A stretch of DNA of 64,000 bases, taken from positions 71,976 to 135,975 of the forward strand of contig NMRA01000594.1 of the NCBI GenBank assembly GCA_002633005.1. The letters run 5' to 3'. Position 1 is the first letter of the stretch. Each line of letters starts with the position of its first letter. Shown here piece after piece: positions 1 through 13,854 of the stretch. The notes below the pieces were generated by a model. That model ran no database searches, was not told the origin of the DNA, and was given only the letters and a program-made list of their open reading frames with translations. The translations under genes were made by a program, and so were the position numbers. The DNA comes from Phoronis australis. Its lineage: Eukaryota; Phoronida; Phoronidae.

Positions 1-85
1 GTCCAGTGATCACATACAAGTGGCCACCTTTTTGTTTTTTATTTACAAATTCTGAAGGGATCGCTCACGGAGAGAGAAATTCTCA
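1..85. repeat. Dispersed repeat, also at 63240-63325
   Basis: acaagtggccacctttttg ... tttacaaattctgaaggga ... gctcacggagagag is found again near the other end of the window with modest divergence. Confidence 0.6.
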
Positions 86-1390
86 CAATCGTAAACAAAG
101 ATTTCAGCTTTTTTTTGTCAGGGGAGTTCAAGTTTACCTCGTGAACCGTTATAGGTACCTCTGAAATAAGCAAAAAAATACACCTTAATACGAATGCCCC
201 ATCTTTCATATTCCCCCTGTCTGCAAGCATGCATGAGGAAATTGCTTATTATAATATTCCGTCTTGATAAACAAATTCGTTGGTTTCTGTTTTACTTGTT
301 TATGTATCTAAGAAAATTGATAGATTCATAGATGATTTTTGATAACTAGAAGCTGATCTTGTAAGAATTGATGATGTTTCAGGGAATTTCATTGCAGCTT
401 GAAGTTGGAAAACTCTACAGTGAAGCAGAGGAAAGTGCAGCGCCACTGCCGGTCGCCTGGGATATCGCGGGAGAGCCTACATGTATACTTAGCCATAGTT
501 CCGTTGCGATTGAGACGTGTTCCAAATTTGACAGTTGAAATTGGATCTGAGCCCCCCCCCCCCAAACACACTAAAACTGCACATATTTCACTCTTGTTTN
601 CCTGTCCCCCTAAATCCGCTTATGCATGACTGACGTACCCACGTTAAAAATAAGATGTTACCAGTGGGAACTCATAAAACCTTGTCTACTGTTTAATCAA
701 GGACCATTTATAGATTCATTGATTCTATACGTCTTTCAACATAGATATTACACCAATCAACAAGTAGCTATTTACTGATGCCGAGCAGCGAAGCATATTA
801 TTTTATTGTTATGCAGCAGTCTTTTGAACGGTCATGTTCGATTGATTATTGTACGAAATTACATTTCATCAAGACGGGACTCCAAATGTTGTTTTTCATT
901 TTTCTGAAATATCCCATACTTAAAATGGTACAAAGACCGACATTTTTATTCACACTGCACTCATAGTCTGAAAATGTAATTATTAAATGCAAACTAATGT
1001 ATTCATAATGTTTAACAGAATTGTGTATAGGTAACGAAAATCGTTTGATAGGAACTAATTAATCCATTCGGGAACATGTAGGAATCGATCCTGTGTTCGA
1101 TTTTAGGTTCCCTTCGACAATAAGTTTTTGATTCAAGATTCGGAAAACACGCATAATCTAAACAATTAAGTGATCTGAAAACCTATCTGGTACTTGTTAT
1201 GGATCACCTGAACAGCACGTGTTTTCGACAGCCTCAGTTTTTAGGAAATAGGTTAACTTTCATAATCTAAAGATAGGGAATCACAAAAGAGAAGTTTTCT
1301 ATTAGACCGTGTCACTCAAGCACAGACAGCCGTATGATTCAATAATCTTGCCTTTGATAAACAGACATGAAACCGTTTTTCATTATGTTC

Positions 1391-1560
1391 AGTGGCAGTT
1401 AAGAGGAGGCCCAAGGGGTCAATGCCCGCCACCCCCAACCCTTAAATCATCCCACATTCCATTGGGCAATTTGGAGGTGCAAATGTCTAACGGGCAAAAT
1501 CCTGGCTAATACTCATCCCTGCCCCCCAACCCTCCGCAACTCAAAATCGTGGATCCGTCC
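1391..1560. mobile_element. Diverged copy of the CAGTGGCGG-type MITE
   Basis: Shares gaggtgcaaatgtctaacgg, gcaaaatcctggct and ctgccccccaaccctccgc-like sequence with 40892-41043. Ends are decayed (cagtggcagttaag; atcgtggatccgtcc). Confidence 0.6.
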
Positions 1561-2204
1561 TTGAATCCACCGTAAACAAGGTGTAGGCCTATATAGTCGA
1601 AAGAGGAACAAGGCACCATTTCTGAGAGAAACGGTAGATAACCTCCGAAGCACCGAAAACAGGACGGCGCCCCTTTCGTCCCAAGGACAGGAATGCCGAC
1701 GATGGACAGGAATAACGAACTATTTTTTTCATTTTGACGGATTAGAGTGCGACTACACCTGGCCTTGAAAGTTGGCACGCGAGATGCCACGCGCCCTGTT
1801 TGAACGAGACCGGTTGCGTGGAGCCACGGCAGAGCGCGCACTAATCTGCTTGTTCGCTGCAACAATGTCCTATGCAACAAAACTCAAAATTCAATTTTTT
1901 TACGTCAAGTCCTAAGCCTGACACAGAATAATTACAATAAAGACGGAGGCAAAATCAGTGACAATTGAACCACAATGAAATGCCCAAAGTTCAACAGAGA
2001 ATTACAGTTGTTCAGAGCTTTTTGTCCGATTTCCTTAAGTGAATGTTTTTTGTTCGCTTTTGTTTCGGCAAAAATCTGCGAGGCCAAGAGTCGCCGACCT
2101 CTACAGTATTTTGTACCAGGTGATGGCAGTTAATTCTTAAGGAATCTCACTAAGTGACGCAATAACATAATGAAATATTTCCAAAGCGCAAAGATACCTC
2201 TATT

Positions 2205-2265
2205 GCCAACAGGTCGTGGGTCGAGGGTGTCGTGGGTCGTGGGGTGTGAAGGTCGAGGGTATTTT
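2205..2265. repeat. G-rich 'gtcgtgggtc' short tandem repeat
   Basis: gtcgtgggtcgagggtgtcg and tgggtcgtggggtgtgaagg are repeats of a gtcgtgggt unit. A C-rich counterpart (cgaccccacgacacactcga) occurs at 39362-39415. Confidence 0.55.
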
Positions 2266-3364
2266 AGAACAATCCCGGTATGCCATTGAAAATTTGAGCT
2301 AGATTAAATGTTCGAGGTAATAGCTAAAAGAAAAAAACTGAGAGAGGTTTTATAGCGCTAATTATTCTTAATCAACGGGGTGAAGGTGCCCTAAGCGGGT
2401 GGTGCAACTTAGGCACAGATTATACTGGCGACAAACATAGAGAGCATCCCTGCAAGACGCCGAGGTCGAGATCTTACTCGTGATTTACATGTAACAACAG
2501 TTGTATAATTCCATCCATCTTTGTGCAACACTACCGCATGTCCTAAGCATGGTAAAGTGAAAGAAACAAGAAAACAACACACAGACAGTGCAGCATAATA
2601 ATGAACATTTAAACACTCAAGTAATTCAGATAAATAATGAACTTCAAAACACCAATGACAGCATTACACAAAAGTTTCAATGTAAAATATACATTATATA
2701 CAATGCAGAGATCGATGTACATTGAATAGAGAAATTGTATCGTCAACTTACATGCCATGCATGTGAGTTTGTTAGGGAAAGGCCTCAGCTCAAAACTGTG
2801 GACTTTTGGGTAACAAAAGTGATACTTGCTTCAAACTTAAATCTTAATCATATTGTAATTCTAGATGGACGGTCATAGTTTGTCAGAAAATCCTCCATAT
2901 GACAATCATGATGAATTCTAATATGGTTGCCTTTACAATAGCAAATGCGCCAGATGAACTAGACAAAGAGTTGTAAGTTTAACGAGTTTAATTCGTAGCC
3001 GACAACAAAACGAGGTGGAACCGGAAGAGCTCTCACCAAACACAGTCGTACGAATAACAATGCAATGGCGATGCTTATATCTCCAAGATTCTTGGATACC
3101 TAGAGACATCGTGGTTTAGATAAACCTCTCATTTTTTGTACCCGCTGATTCCAGTTACAGATCAGTGCTTTTGGTTACCTTTTATTCGTATAAAAGTAAG
3201 TTCTCTTACAGTGTATCTCGATTTCTGGGACACCAAATTATGACTATTCTTGTGTTTAGCAATCACTGGTTCTTTAATTGCTTCTCTAGGGAAAAATTCA
3301 GTGGAGCTACATGTAGGATGATATACCTCATAATGTGTCTAAACTTCAATATATCACAGTTTTA

Positions 3365-3680
3365 TCTACGCTACACGTCTTTTCAACATACGTTGCGTTT
3401 GGTTTTATTCGTGAATCCTGAGCTTCCTGGAGATGGCTACCCGCTTTCCTGGAAGTCCTGGCAAGATGGCCGACTTACTTTCGGTATTACTTCAATCTAC
3501 ATCGAAAGGGTATGTCCCGAAATTTTCACATTCAGTCATACAGTTCTGGTACCTATGATTGACTGATACAAGCTACAATAGGGCATGCCCGTTCTTTAAT
3601 TTGCGTGAACACGCAGCGTAAGTCAATCCACATACCTGCAGTGACTGTGGATGTCCTGACCACTCCTTCACGCGGTCTGA
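3365..3680. repeat. Dispersed repeat family, partial copy C
   Basis: 3365-3450 resembles 4730-4830 (tcttttcaacatacgttgcg, ttggtttta, gtgaatcctgagcttcctgg). 3450-3660 resembles 5320-5510. The part between these in copy A is absent here, so copy C looks like a deletion derivative. Confidence 0.55.
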
Positions 3681-4724
3681 TCCAGTAGGTAAACCTAGTG
3701 TTTACCAAGACATCATATCAACCAAAAATCAATGTCATGAGAGCGCCTTTTAACCTTTTGTTCTGAAGATTTTTTGTATGGCTGTTGTTATTGGCTGAAA
3801 GACCTCAGCGCCCCATAATGCAACATTTATCGGATATGAAAACATCTCTTCACGCTATATCACGTTAGGGAAAAAGTGCAGAAAAATGCACCAAAACAAA
3901 TCTAAGTTCGACACTGCGGCTGTAATTCCGTGTTGTGACCACGAAGATAGATACAAGTATAGAACATACGACAAAGAAGAGTGACACAATTACCTTAGTG
4001 GTAAGGTACTATCCCCAGCTAGTTTCAATTATCTACTTTTGCCAAAAAGCTTCATCTTTTGCTTACTCGTGACCCCATTTTGACCTCAGTTATATACTCA
4101 AACCACCCCTTCTCAGAGAGTCCCCCAATGTCACCGAGGTGATCGATCACAAACAGTTACAAGCTGTATGTCAACGATAGCAATTACACCTTTGGGACAT
4201 TTCCATGCGGGGTACCTCCACCGTCATAGAAATTCTAAGCAAATTCCCGGAGACGGTGCTGAGTTCACAGATCCAAGCGGCACCTTATCAAGTTTGTCAA
4301 CTATTTTGACGTCCAATGTTCTGATGGTTGATTGTAAAGTTGGTTAAATGCTCCCCAGAATGGTATATAGGCAACACTGAAGTGTCTCTCCACATCCCAA
4401 GGAATGCGGACACGCAAAACCATTACTACACCTGGTCCTTGATAATTTCAATCAAACCATGGTGTTGAGGTAATTGTTCCCTGTGAAATCCGAATACAAT
4501 GGCCTAAACAGGGATAGGGTATATGTGGCGCCTGATTCCTTTTATCGAATACGCATGTGATCTCCTCATTTTTTAAATTCACATAGAGTGTCATTTGGCA
4601 GGCATTTCCATCATATGACTTAGGTGAAGCGGTCGTTCGGGGTCTGTGGTCGCGTTAGCTCGTCGTTGCAGTGCATTAACCCGTTACAAAATAAATGAAC
4701 AGTGAAGTAAATTAGTCAACGCCC

Positions 4725-5560
4725 TTTACTTTACATGTCTTTACAACATTCATCGTTTGTTACATTTGGTTTTAAATAGTGCACATTTGTGAACCCTGAA
4801 TTTGACCGGAGATGTTGCCCGAATTTGCGAGAAGCATTGCGGCGTTTTCCCGTTGCTTCCAACTTGCTCGATTGTATAGTCCAACAAAAAGTTGGGAAGA
4901 TCACCCCTGGAGCCAATTTCTGATTAACTCCGTTCTGGCATTTATGTTTGCTGGGCCGGCTCTCTTTTGTTCGATAATTGATCAATCTCCGATCAGAGCG
5001 TATCTAGCCTGACTGGGCTGTGCTGCTAAAAATGAAAGTTATGTTATAACGTATCTGAACATAAAACAATAGCGTTTCTGAATTCCTTGTCAAATGCTGA
5101 TCATGTTTTGTTTTTGAATCACTAAAATTGCCCAACAGCAACAGAAGTTAAGACAATTTTTTTCTGCCATATTTCAGTAACCCTTTGAAGCATGAGAGAT
5201 AATTGGCCTGCATGTTGTCTTACGGGACAGTTATGGAGTTCTGGGCAGTTAACAAAGGGGCCAGATGGTATCGCACGTTCAGAACCCCTCACGTGTGGAA
5301 AAGTTGCTGAACGACAGAACGCCGTCATGGCATGGCAAGATGGTCGCCTTACTGTTTGTATTACTTGCATGTACAACACACATGAACGTTCCAAAATTTC
5401 CAAACTCATTCAATCAATTGTATTGTCTGCGATCGACTTATACCACCCAGAATCTACCACGTCAGGTGTTTTCATGAACACACAACGTAAGTCAAACCAC
5501 TTACCTCAAGTGACTGAAACACAATTAATCGAACAGCTCCTTCAAGAGGTGTAGTGATCC
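4725..5560. repeat. Dispersed repeat family, copy A
   Basis: 4840-5330 matches 53519-53930 in the same orientation: ccgttgcttccaacttgctc, gttgggaagatcacccctg, gccggctctcttttg(c/t)tcgata, cgtatctagcctgactgggc, attggcctgcatgttgtct. 5320-5510 also resembles 3450-3660 (ggcaagatgg, acgtaagtcaa, agtgactg). It is not recognisably coding and the class is unknown. Confidence 0.75.
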
Positions 5561-5937
5561 AATGCGTAGATGTACAGTACTGATAAAAGTTCAAGTTCAC
5601 CTAGGCTAGGCACCATGAACTACCAGCCATGGCACAGTGAGGGCTTTGAATCTATTGGTCTAGAGGTAAAGGAGATTTTTGGCAATGATGTGGAGATTAG
5701 AAGAACGCGTCAGCCCTTTTACTTCAAACATTGAAGCAATGGCGGATCTAGGATATCACAAGGGGGGCCAACACTTTGTCTGAAAATATTTGTGCAAAGC
5801 ACGATTAGATGCGCATAGCACCGAATGGGGTGAGGTCAGACCCCCTCCCGCCCAGGAAAATTTGTCTGTTTTTTCCTCTAAAAATCAATCAGTTACCTTG
5901 TTTCCTGAAGTATTATCCAAGAAAAAAGGCAACAAAA

Positions 5938-6034
5938 CGGCACGTGTCAAACATGAAAAACGGCAATGATCACAGACTCGAACTCACGACCTGGCTGACA
6001 GAGCGCACATGATTTACCACTAAACCACCATGAC
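5938..6034 (-). repeat. tRNA-like SINE head (A and B boxes)
   Basis: On the minus strand tggtttagtgg (6017-6027) fits the pol III A box TRGYNNARNNG, and gttcgagtc (5975-5983) fits the B box GWTCRANNC, with 33 bases between. Acceptor and T stems do not pair, so it is not a functional tRNA. It is most likely the tRNA-derived head of a SINE. Confidence 0.55.
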
Positions 6035-6399
6035 TTCACTCATATTCTTGATAATAAGAGACCTACACTTGTTTATGGTCCACAGCGTTTGCACGCGAAA
6101 CCTACTTCTTTTTGTAATGCTTATTACACTTTTTATATTTGTGCAATCAGTTCGTAACAAATTTGTTGTATTTAAAATAGTCTTCAAGTGCCCAAAAGAC
6201 CAAATCCGTTGTTTGTGTTGGCATTAATGACGGGATTGCTTTGGAAATCGTCTTAAGTTAAGTTTTGACAAAGAGAGAATTATGTGTTTCTGAATGATTC
6301 ACTAAGGCTTCGATTAAAATTCACATCTTACCAGCAGCTTCTGTTTTTTCATCGTCACTCGGATTCCATTTTCTTTTAAAAAATGAAGTAATTTTCTGT

Positions 6400-6490
6400 T
6401 TTGCACAGTGAAGCAGACGACAGAAACGGAGTCGTAGTGCGCAGCGCCATTGCCGGTCGCCTGGGATATCGAATCCTCTCGGGTCAGAAG
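6400..6490 (+). repeat. Short dispersed repeat, also near 419-475
   Basis: The end of the element, gcgcagcgccattgccggtc with gcctgggatatcg, is shared with gcagcgccactgccggtcgc at about 438-470, and both start with cagtgaagcaga. A degenerate pol III-like pattern (gtagtgcgc ... atcgaatcc) hints at a tRNA-derived SINE, but this is weak. Confidence 0.4.
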
Positions 6491-7572
6491 TATGGGTTAC
6501 GTGGTTTGACCAACGTATTGCGTGTACAAAGTGTAGTTATTCTAAATTTTCTGCATGCCCATATGTGCTTGATGCCTAAGCGCAGGGAATTGTGTTGCTG
6601 TCTTTGATTGACCATCGAGTACTGAGAAAAAGTACCTATCAACCGATTTCCTTCTAAAACCGAGTCCCAAAATGAAAATTGAAAAGACACGACTATCTCG
6701 GCGATAGACAATAAAATAAATGTGTAAAATTTCCTGCGAATTGTTCTTTGAGGAACCTGTGTACAAAAGGGCCCAAAGTGTCTGAATTCAGGTGAAGATT
6801 GCAATCAAAAACAACAATCAAGGTGGTGAGACTGTCTCGGCCGTGAGCCGAGCTGGTTTACCTAGAGCCGCTACTTAGCTGAAAAATGAAGCTGAAATCT
6901 ATTACAATTGTTTGAAGTAATATGCGCATTTAGCACATAAGTACTACTTTTACAGAAGTGCTATAAGCACGGGAATGCATAACAAATAATTTGTCTAAAA
7001 TGAGCAATGCATTTTAGTATCAACTCAGTGTGAAAAATCTCATAGGCCATGGCCCCAGCCTCCTTACCACGCACGTCCGTGACTACTTCAGGAACAACGG
7101 AAACTTTGGATAAAATCATTCCCTATAAGTTCAAAAGTCTTTTTCAGCAAAGTTCCTAGTAATAAATTTGCACGTTTAGTAAGAATCTTAGATTAAAGTT
7201 GGAAAAACAAGCCTCAAATAGTTTGCTAGCCACTAGGCGCCGGTGCAGTGTGATCATAACGTGCCAATGAAACGTCAGAAAAGCATTGTAACCGTGCCAT
7301 TTCTAAGATTTTTGCTTCCAGAAGTATTTTGTGCTTTGCACAGAAAACATGACTTTTGTGCCAACTGTGACATTGCTGAGAAGATGAATTATTGTACGAG
7401 TGCATGAATTATTGATAAACTATAGGCTTCCCGTTGTCAAAGTCTCGTTTAGGATTCTGCTCACAATTTTGAGCTTCTGGATTTTTCGGACATAACGTGA
7501 CTGCCTGACTCCTGACCTGAGTCAACAATTTTAAAGCTACTGACTTTGGGATATTTCAAAAAATCTGCAGAA

Positions 7573-10500
7573 TGGGGCTATTCGGAGAATTCTCCTCGCG
7601 GTGTCGCTGCTGTACTAGTGGTGATTGAATTGCGCATGCGTGGCTGTCTGCATGTAAACAACTGGTAAAGGATGGAATTGTTATCAAAATAAGTCGTCGC
7701 GCTAAGCCTTATTACTGCTAATATCCTTTGTGCAAGTCTTCGACAGGTGGTCACAAATTCCCAAAAGACCTTAAGTTACTATATTCGTGGACAATTGCGG
7801 TCAAAACGGTTAACTAACTGACAAAAAGTGTGTGGATGCTGCAGCTCCGTGTGTGCTCTATGACTATGCAGTTCCATTCGGAGACTACACAGCTTTACTT
7901 GGTAAGTTTTTAGCAATCAGTTTCTATCAACACCGTTCGGTGATGTTATCCCCACCAGTTACCTCAATGAATAACAGGTTTATTGAGTGGAACTAAGTGT
8001 TTCTTTTAGGAAACTCACCCGATGCCGTGTAGGCTAGCAGCACATATTGATATTTTCCTGGGTCGGGGGAGTGCTCCCAAAATAAGAGGTGTATGGTAGG
8101 TGATGCACAGAAGTCAATGGTTACTTTTTCGCAGCAGTTTCTCTTCAGAATTATGCTGTTTCCAATAAAATTCTTTGGAGGAGTAAGTTTCCTTATTTTA
8201 TCGCGGACCCCTCCCCGAGAACAACCAGATCAGCTAACTAATTAACATGAATAAGCCTTGATTCAGTAAATGTCGTAACATTGCACTGGATAATATTTAC
8301 GCCTAGAATGAATTTTACTTCTTGAGATCAGAAGCACATATTAAATGTCATGAAAAGTACACGTTCTTAAATCACTCTTAGCCTATTTCTCATATTTCAA
8401 TCCAGATATTAAATAAGACTTGGGTACAAAGGTTATTAGTTTCTACACATAAACATGAAGATGAAACGTCAAGTATGTTCTGCCTTACAATAGTAGTTTT
8501 GTCTTGTCTTTTCTTTTACAATTTGCTAATATTTATCTGACTATTCTGTTACAGGTGAGAGAAAACAACTGAAAACAACTGCCCGACCATCTATTTTACC
8601 TTTGGACAAAGTGAAAAGCAATCCGTCAGCAATAACCTGAGAGAATTGAACATAATTCAGAGATTCAGCACTTGATATTCCTGATTATGGACTTCGTCGC
8701 AATGTTGTTTATTTCTGTGCTTTTTCAGTTTTCCATTTGTTTTTAAATACACTGATAAATGTTTATTGCCGAAGCTTGTGCATAGCAGATTCTTATCCAG
8801 CTATCTCACAACTGAAAACATACAATAAGACAATCGATGCAGACACTGAATGTCATTTCCCCATAATGTGTGCCAAATTGTTTACCAATAGTATAAAGCC
8901 TTTCTTCTGAAAGGAAAATTTAATATCACTCAGGTTTTGGCTTTCATTTAACTGGGATCTAGTTTCAATGGCCTATAGAATCGCTTGTAAAAAAGGTCCA
9001 GTTTCGACACGTGGCTTTCTTTCATGTAACCTTATTCAGCCTCAATAACATCCACAATTAGACCCTTGAAAGTAAACACATCAGCATACCACTTGAATCG
9101 TTTTGAGCCCAAAATCAGACCCTGAACCAGACCAGAGTGTCACTAGGTCTTATTTAGCTTCAGTCCCTCATGTTTCTTCCAGGAAAGGGAGTAAGCTATT
9201 GTCCACACATGACTCATTGCCTATGAAAGAGCATCCTCACCAACAAGGCTTGTATAGCAGTCAGATATAGTTCGTCTGAATACACAGAAAGTCCAATGGC
9301 ACACTGTCTTATGGTAACTTAGTACAGCGATTCACATTTCTCCAGGGCCACTGATTTGTACATTGTGCCATGCAACACTGCTGGTGTGTGGAAGTGCTGT
9401 GGGAAGAGAACGGAGTAACAAAGCTTGTCTATGATACTGCTTGAAATGGCCTTATAATGTCACTGAACCTGGAACAATAATTGAAATATGAACAATTAAG
9501 TACTCCAGGTTGGGTCAATAATGTTATCCCTGTTTTTCAAAAATATGATGACTGCTCTACAGTTTCATATAAAATTAAATAATTACTATTTTCAGAAACC
9601 AAAGGTGAATATAATAAGTATTGCAAAAAACTGTGTCTTTATTTATTTTTCCTAGCCATAACAATTTTTAAACGCATCACTTGTCTGCAAAATATACAAT
9701 TTTTTGAGACAACTTCAAACCTCTGTTACCCATTTTCAAGCCTTTTTAATTTTAAAACCGATTACAGGTTCATGGGTCTGTCAAGCATACTTCTAGTCTA
9801 AGGTTGAGTAAACCGACTTGGGACATTTAAAAATGATGGATAAGCTTTCTGTTGTTTAAAAGTAATTACAATTCGTAAGGCACCATCAAAAATGCAATTT
9901 TCACAAAAATGGCAGTCATTTGACTTCCTAACGACTTGCAACATTTCAAGACATGAGTTATGACTATTTAGTCTTTGTGAATATAGAAATTGTAATATAT
10001 TTTCATGGGTTTACAATTGATACAAGTAGCAAAACAGTTTCATGAAATCAACTTGAAGGGACTTCCTGAAGGTCAATAATTACCTCACCAGGCTATTTTC
10101 ATCAAATATGTATTACCTGTTATTTCTGCACATTCATTTGTACCAAATATTATAACCCCAACCCCCCATGCCTATCCCCCGCTAAGGACACAATGACTTA
10201 CATACTTTTCTTTATAATAACTGTTCCTTTTCAAAGGCTTTGTTCGTTGTCTCTAATATAGAAAGTAGGCTTTGACTACCGATCTGCACTGGATGGGAAG
10301 ATATTGTTGGTTAGCTGCAGTCAAATGCTAAAAAACATTTTTTGTCCATTCAGTGACGGTGCAGAAAAGATGCATATCTCCTGTGCACGGTACAAGCCAT
10401 CAAACCTAAAAACCAAAGGTAACGTTAAAACAGACGTGATATATTTCATATTCAACGTGTAATAGATTTCCAGAAGACGTATGATAGGGAGTAAACAAAT

Positions 10501-11015
10501 AGTCTAATGCAATGGATATTTGTCAAATACCTTTTGCCATTGTGCTTGGATTGTAATCTTAACCCTGTATCGAGTTCACAGCATAAACATTCGGCATTGA
10601 TTGGTGTAAGTGTCACTGATAAACTGTCAGAAATCATTCCAAATAATAACAATGCTTTGATGTACGAAAAGATCCCGATTTCTACGCCAATTATCGTATC
10701 ACTTATCACAACAAACAAAGATTAACCTGACTGACGACCGCTGCGAAGTCGACATCAGCAAATACCTCAGTTAACAGGCATCAATAGATTAATCATGGAA
10801 TAATCGTTAAAATAATTACAAACCTTACCTTTTTATAAGGTCGTGCTAACTTCCTGTCATAGAAGCACCCTTTTCACGCAATCTCAGATTCAGTTGGCAC
10901 GTCTGCAAGCCATTTCACCATGTATTTAAAGGGCTCGCAAAATCGAGGCTGTTAATCTCATCACCACTAGTACACGCATGCCCTCTAGTTATTGTAGATT
11001 TTATGAATAGCCCCA
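7573..11015. mobile_element. Possible 3.4-kb inverted-repeat element without ORF
   Basis: The left end ggggctattc (7574-7583) with tactagtggtgattgaattg (7612) is mirrored by the right end gaatagcccc (11005-11014) and atcaccactagta (10959-10972). Matching is patchy, about 60-80 bases. No coding sequence is visible inside, only an exon-like ATG segment near 7836-7900 ending ttacttggtaagt. It could be an old DNA transposon, or chance plus an older repeat. Confidence 0.35.
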
Positions 11016-11489
11016 TTTGAGTACAAAGAAAGTCTCATTACTGAGAAGTGTGTGTGTGTGTGTGTGTGACAAAATGGAACTAATCTATCACAGATAGTCA
11101 GTGTTACACAAATTAACTGCTGTCACGAAAATTCATAGACCTCTTAAACAAGAAAAAAGATCTAGGTGAGCAAGGAAACGTTGAGTAAAGGCTGAGCCTA
11201 GTACTAATACTACTAGTAAAAAACAAAGGAAATTGTCAGTTCCCTTTAACAGTGTTCAAAGAAAGAGTCATGTGCTACAGAAAATGATATGCTTGCCTTT
11301 TTCATTTTTTCATTTCAGCTTTTCTGTGTAACTCCTTGCTTTTTGTGTGTTTTTCCCTTTTTAGTTTTCGTTTCTTTAATGAAATTACGGTAAGTTTATG
11401 CAATTGCTGAATTCAATTACACTTAAATTTCAAGTCAATTGACTTCTTATCCAAACTACTTTCTGAACTTTCTAAACATAACTGAATAT

Positions 11490-12730
11490 TGGTCGTAAAC
11501 GGTTACTTCAATGCTCGAACCAATATCTGGTTTCCTGAAGACCACGATGATCAGGCGGGTATTGAACTATTGTAAGGACTACTTACTACTTGAAAAGGAC
11601 CACGTCGAACTGGTCTACCAGATTTTCCGCAACTTCCAAATCGTGCTTTGACTTGTGTATTACCAACATCATCAGATCTATTTTGTCCACGTTCGTTTTG
11701 CCCCCCCCCCCAAACGTCTCTCGGACCACCATGTTATAAACATTCGTCCATACTATCATGTTCACCTCAAAACGCACTCCCTCTTATAAAACGTGTTTGG
11801 AAATACAACAAATTCAATTGCACAATGACTTAATCAATCTGGTTTGGGATCCATATCTCAGTCGAAACAACATCGATACTGCAGCTTCGTGATTCAGTAA
11901 AGAACTCACATCAATCCCAGAGAAAAACATTTCATCCAAATTCAAAGTAGTTGCCACAAAAACAAACCATGGATTACAAACAAGATAAAGCGCGAACTTA
12001 GAAATCGCACTTAGTTATGCAAGTGCTACGAACAATCTGGCAACCCTCTTCATTTAAATCAATACAATGAACGAGTCTTAACACGTATAGTATAATAGTA
12101 TAATAGGAACTACAAAACATAATTGCAATACGGACTTACTCAAATCATTTAAGATGTTTCTAAAAACTCTAAGGAGTACTGGAAATTTGTAAACAAAACA
12201 AGTGGATACTCAGCCAATAAAAAGTTTCCTCATATTTCTTCTAAAGACCTTGTCAAACACACCGACACAACATCTTAAAATGCACACTATATATAGAATA
12301 TTTCACAATCAGAGGCCACATCAATCCAAATAATCGAGACGCAGTACCTCAACTATCAATTAAGTTGAATGAATAACTCACTGATCTACAAACTAATAAT
12401 GCAGAATTTAGAGAACTTATTGAAGTTATCGTCGTTAACAAATCAAGTAGATCAAAACTCATCAATAAAATGATAAAAATGATAGCTAAAGGATTATCTG
12501 TGCCTCTCACAAAACTAATAAAACTCTGTTGTCAGGTCATTATCCTTCCGATTGGAAGTTGGGAGTAATGGTACCATTTCATGAGAAGGACTGCAAGTCA
12601 GACGAGTCACATTATAGCCCCATCACATTCCTTAACTTATTCTTCAAGATTCTAGAAAAGGTTATATTTCATAAACTTCTTGGACATCACAATACTTCAG
12701 TTACCTGATCATCTCGTGAATGACAGTAAA
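11490..12730 (+). mobile_element. Highly decayed LINE (endonuclease and reverse-transcriptase remnants)
   Basis: Scattered reading-frame pieces match a non-LTR ORF2: FNARTNIWFPEDHDDQAG near 11490-11565 (endonuclease), LVWDPYLSRNN near 11840, ELIEVIVVNKSSR near 12415-12455, and HYPSDWKLGVMVPFHEKD then HYSPITFLNLFFKILEKVIF (12537-12675), equivalent to the usual PxxWKxAxVxPxxKKG and NYRPISL block. There are stops and shifts between pieces. No 3' end could be fixed. Confidence 0.7.
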
Positions 12731-13854
12731 ACATTATTCTTTATGCTCACATTCAAGCTGAAATCAGTGATGAAATCACATTTACCTCCTAATCATGATT
12801 GTTTGCCTTAACATGTCAAATGAGTAAACTAATAATGTGCGATTCATATTCGTGCCTTGCAAAAATAATGGGGTGGCTATTGGGACACGGTAAATCTGAA
12901 ATTTCACTAGATCAAAGTTATGAAAAACCTGAGCCGCAAATATAAATGGAAAAAGTTTCTGATGCAGAAATGTGCTCTTGTATACAGGTACGCAACTTTC
13001 CAAGTTGTGGAGACTGAGTGACAGGGTATCTCAAAAATGTTTTTCGTCGACGACGACGATGATGATGTTAATGAAGCCACTTTTACAAGTATGTGCTGTG
13101 TTGTTCAAGGTTTTAAAAGCTGTGACGTGGTGGAATATATTTACACAATTCTGTAGTTTTCATTGTGTGTTCAGATTGACCTTCAGACCTGTTTTCAGTC
13201 TCTCTTCCCGCACTGGTTGACAATGAAGGACAATGTGGATAATGAGAATTATGACAATATTATAATGAACGTGTCGATGGTGAAATCAGTGAAGAAGCAT
13301 TGGTAATGTAAAAGTTATCCATATTTTGTTTAAATGTCAAATCTCTCTCAACTCCAAATAGTAAAAAATATTGTTCATTTGATATGAGCTCGGTACATAA
13401 TAGTATGTTTTTCGGCCAACAGGAGGCGCTGCTAAAATGTTTATTTTTTGTGCAATTCAATGCAGATATTTATTTCTTGCATTTTTTTTCTTCTCAAGTA
13501 ATATTAAATTACAAAAACAATGTCAAATTATCATTTAAATTTTGCCTAGTGTTGTTGATTTTTAAATACTGATATTCTGTGCCAAATTGTGCAAACTTCA
13601 AGTTGGGAACCTTTTGTATTCTTCAAGTAGATTATTTAAGGACGATGAAGCCACCAGAATTACAAAGTCCCCCCAAAGGTAGCCAAATAGGTGATTTTCT
13701 TGGTCTCCTAGAGTTCAATGGACTATGGTCTATTATACCCCGCCAAATTTTATTCGAAGTCCAATGGGAAATGAACACTAAAGAGTTTTTTAATGATACG
13801 TTTTAGACCATAAAACGTGTCATAAGATTGTACGTGTACGTATGGTTCGATACT

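Larger units (their letters stand above)
86..3364. other. No recognisable gene
   Basis: Contains a homopolymer C run at 551-563, a single N at 600, the old MITE copy and the G-rich repeat. The 124-codon minus frame at 1506-1880 has no recognisable domain and overlaps the MITE, so I do not call it. Confidence 0.5.

Noticed and set aside
1506-1880. 124-codon minus-strand frame with basic N-terminus
   Set aside because: No domain recognised, and its 3' part overlaps a decayed MITE; composition alone does not support a gene.
5192-5554. 120-codon + frame
   Set aside because: Lies in a dispersed repeat; the frame is not conserved in the other copies at 3365-3680 and 53519-53930.
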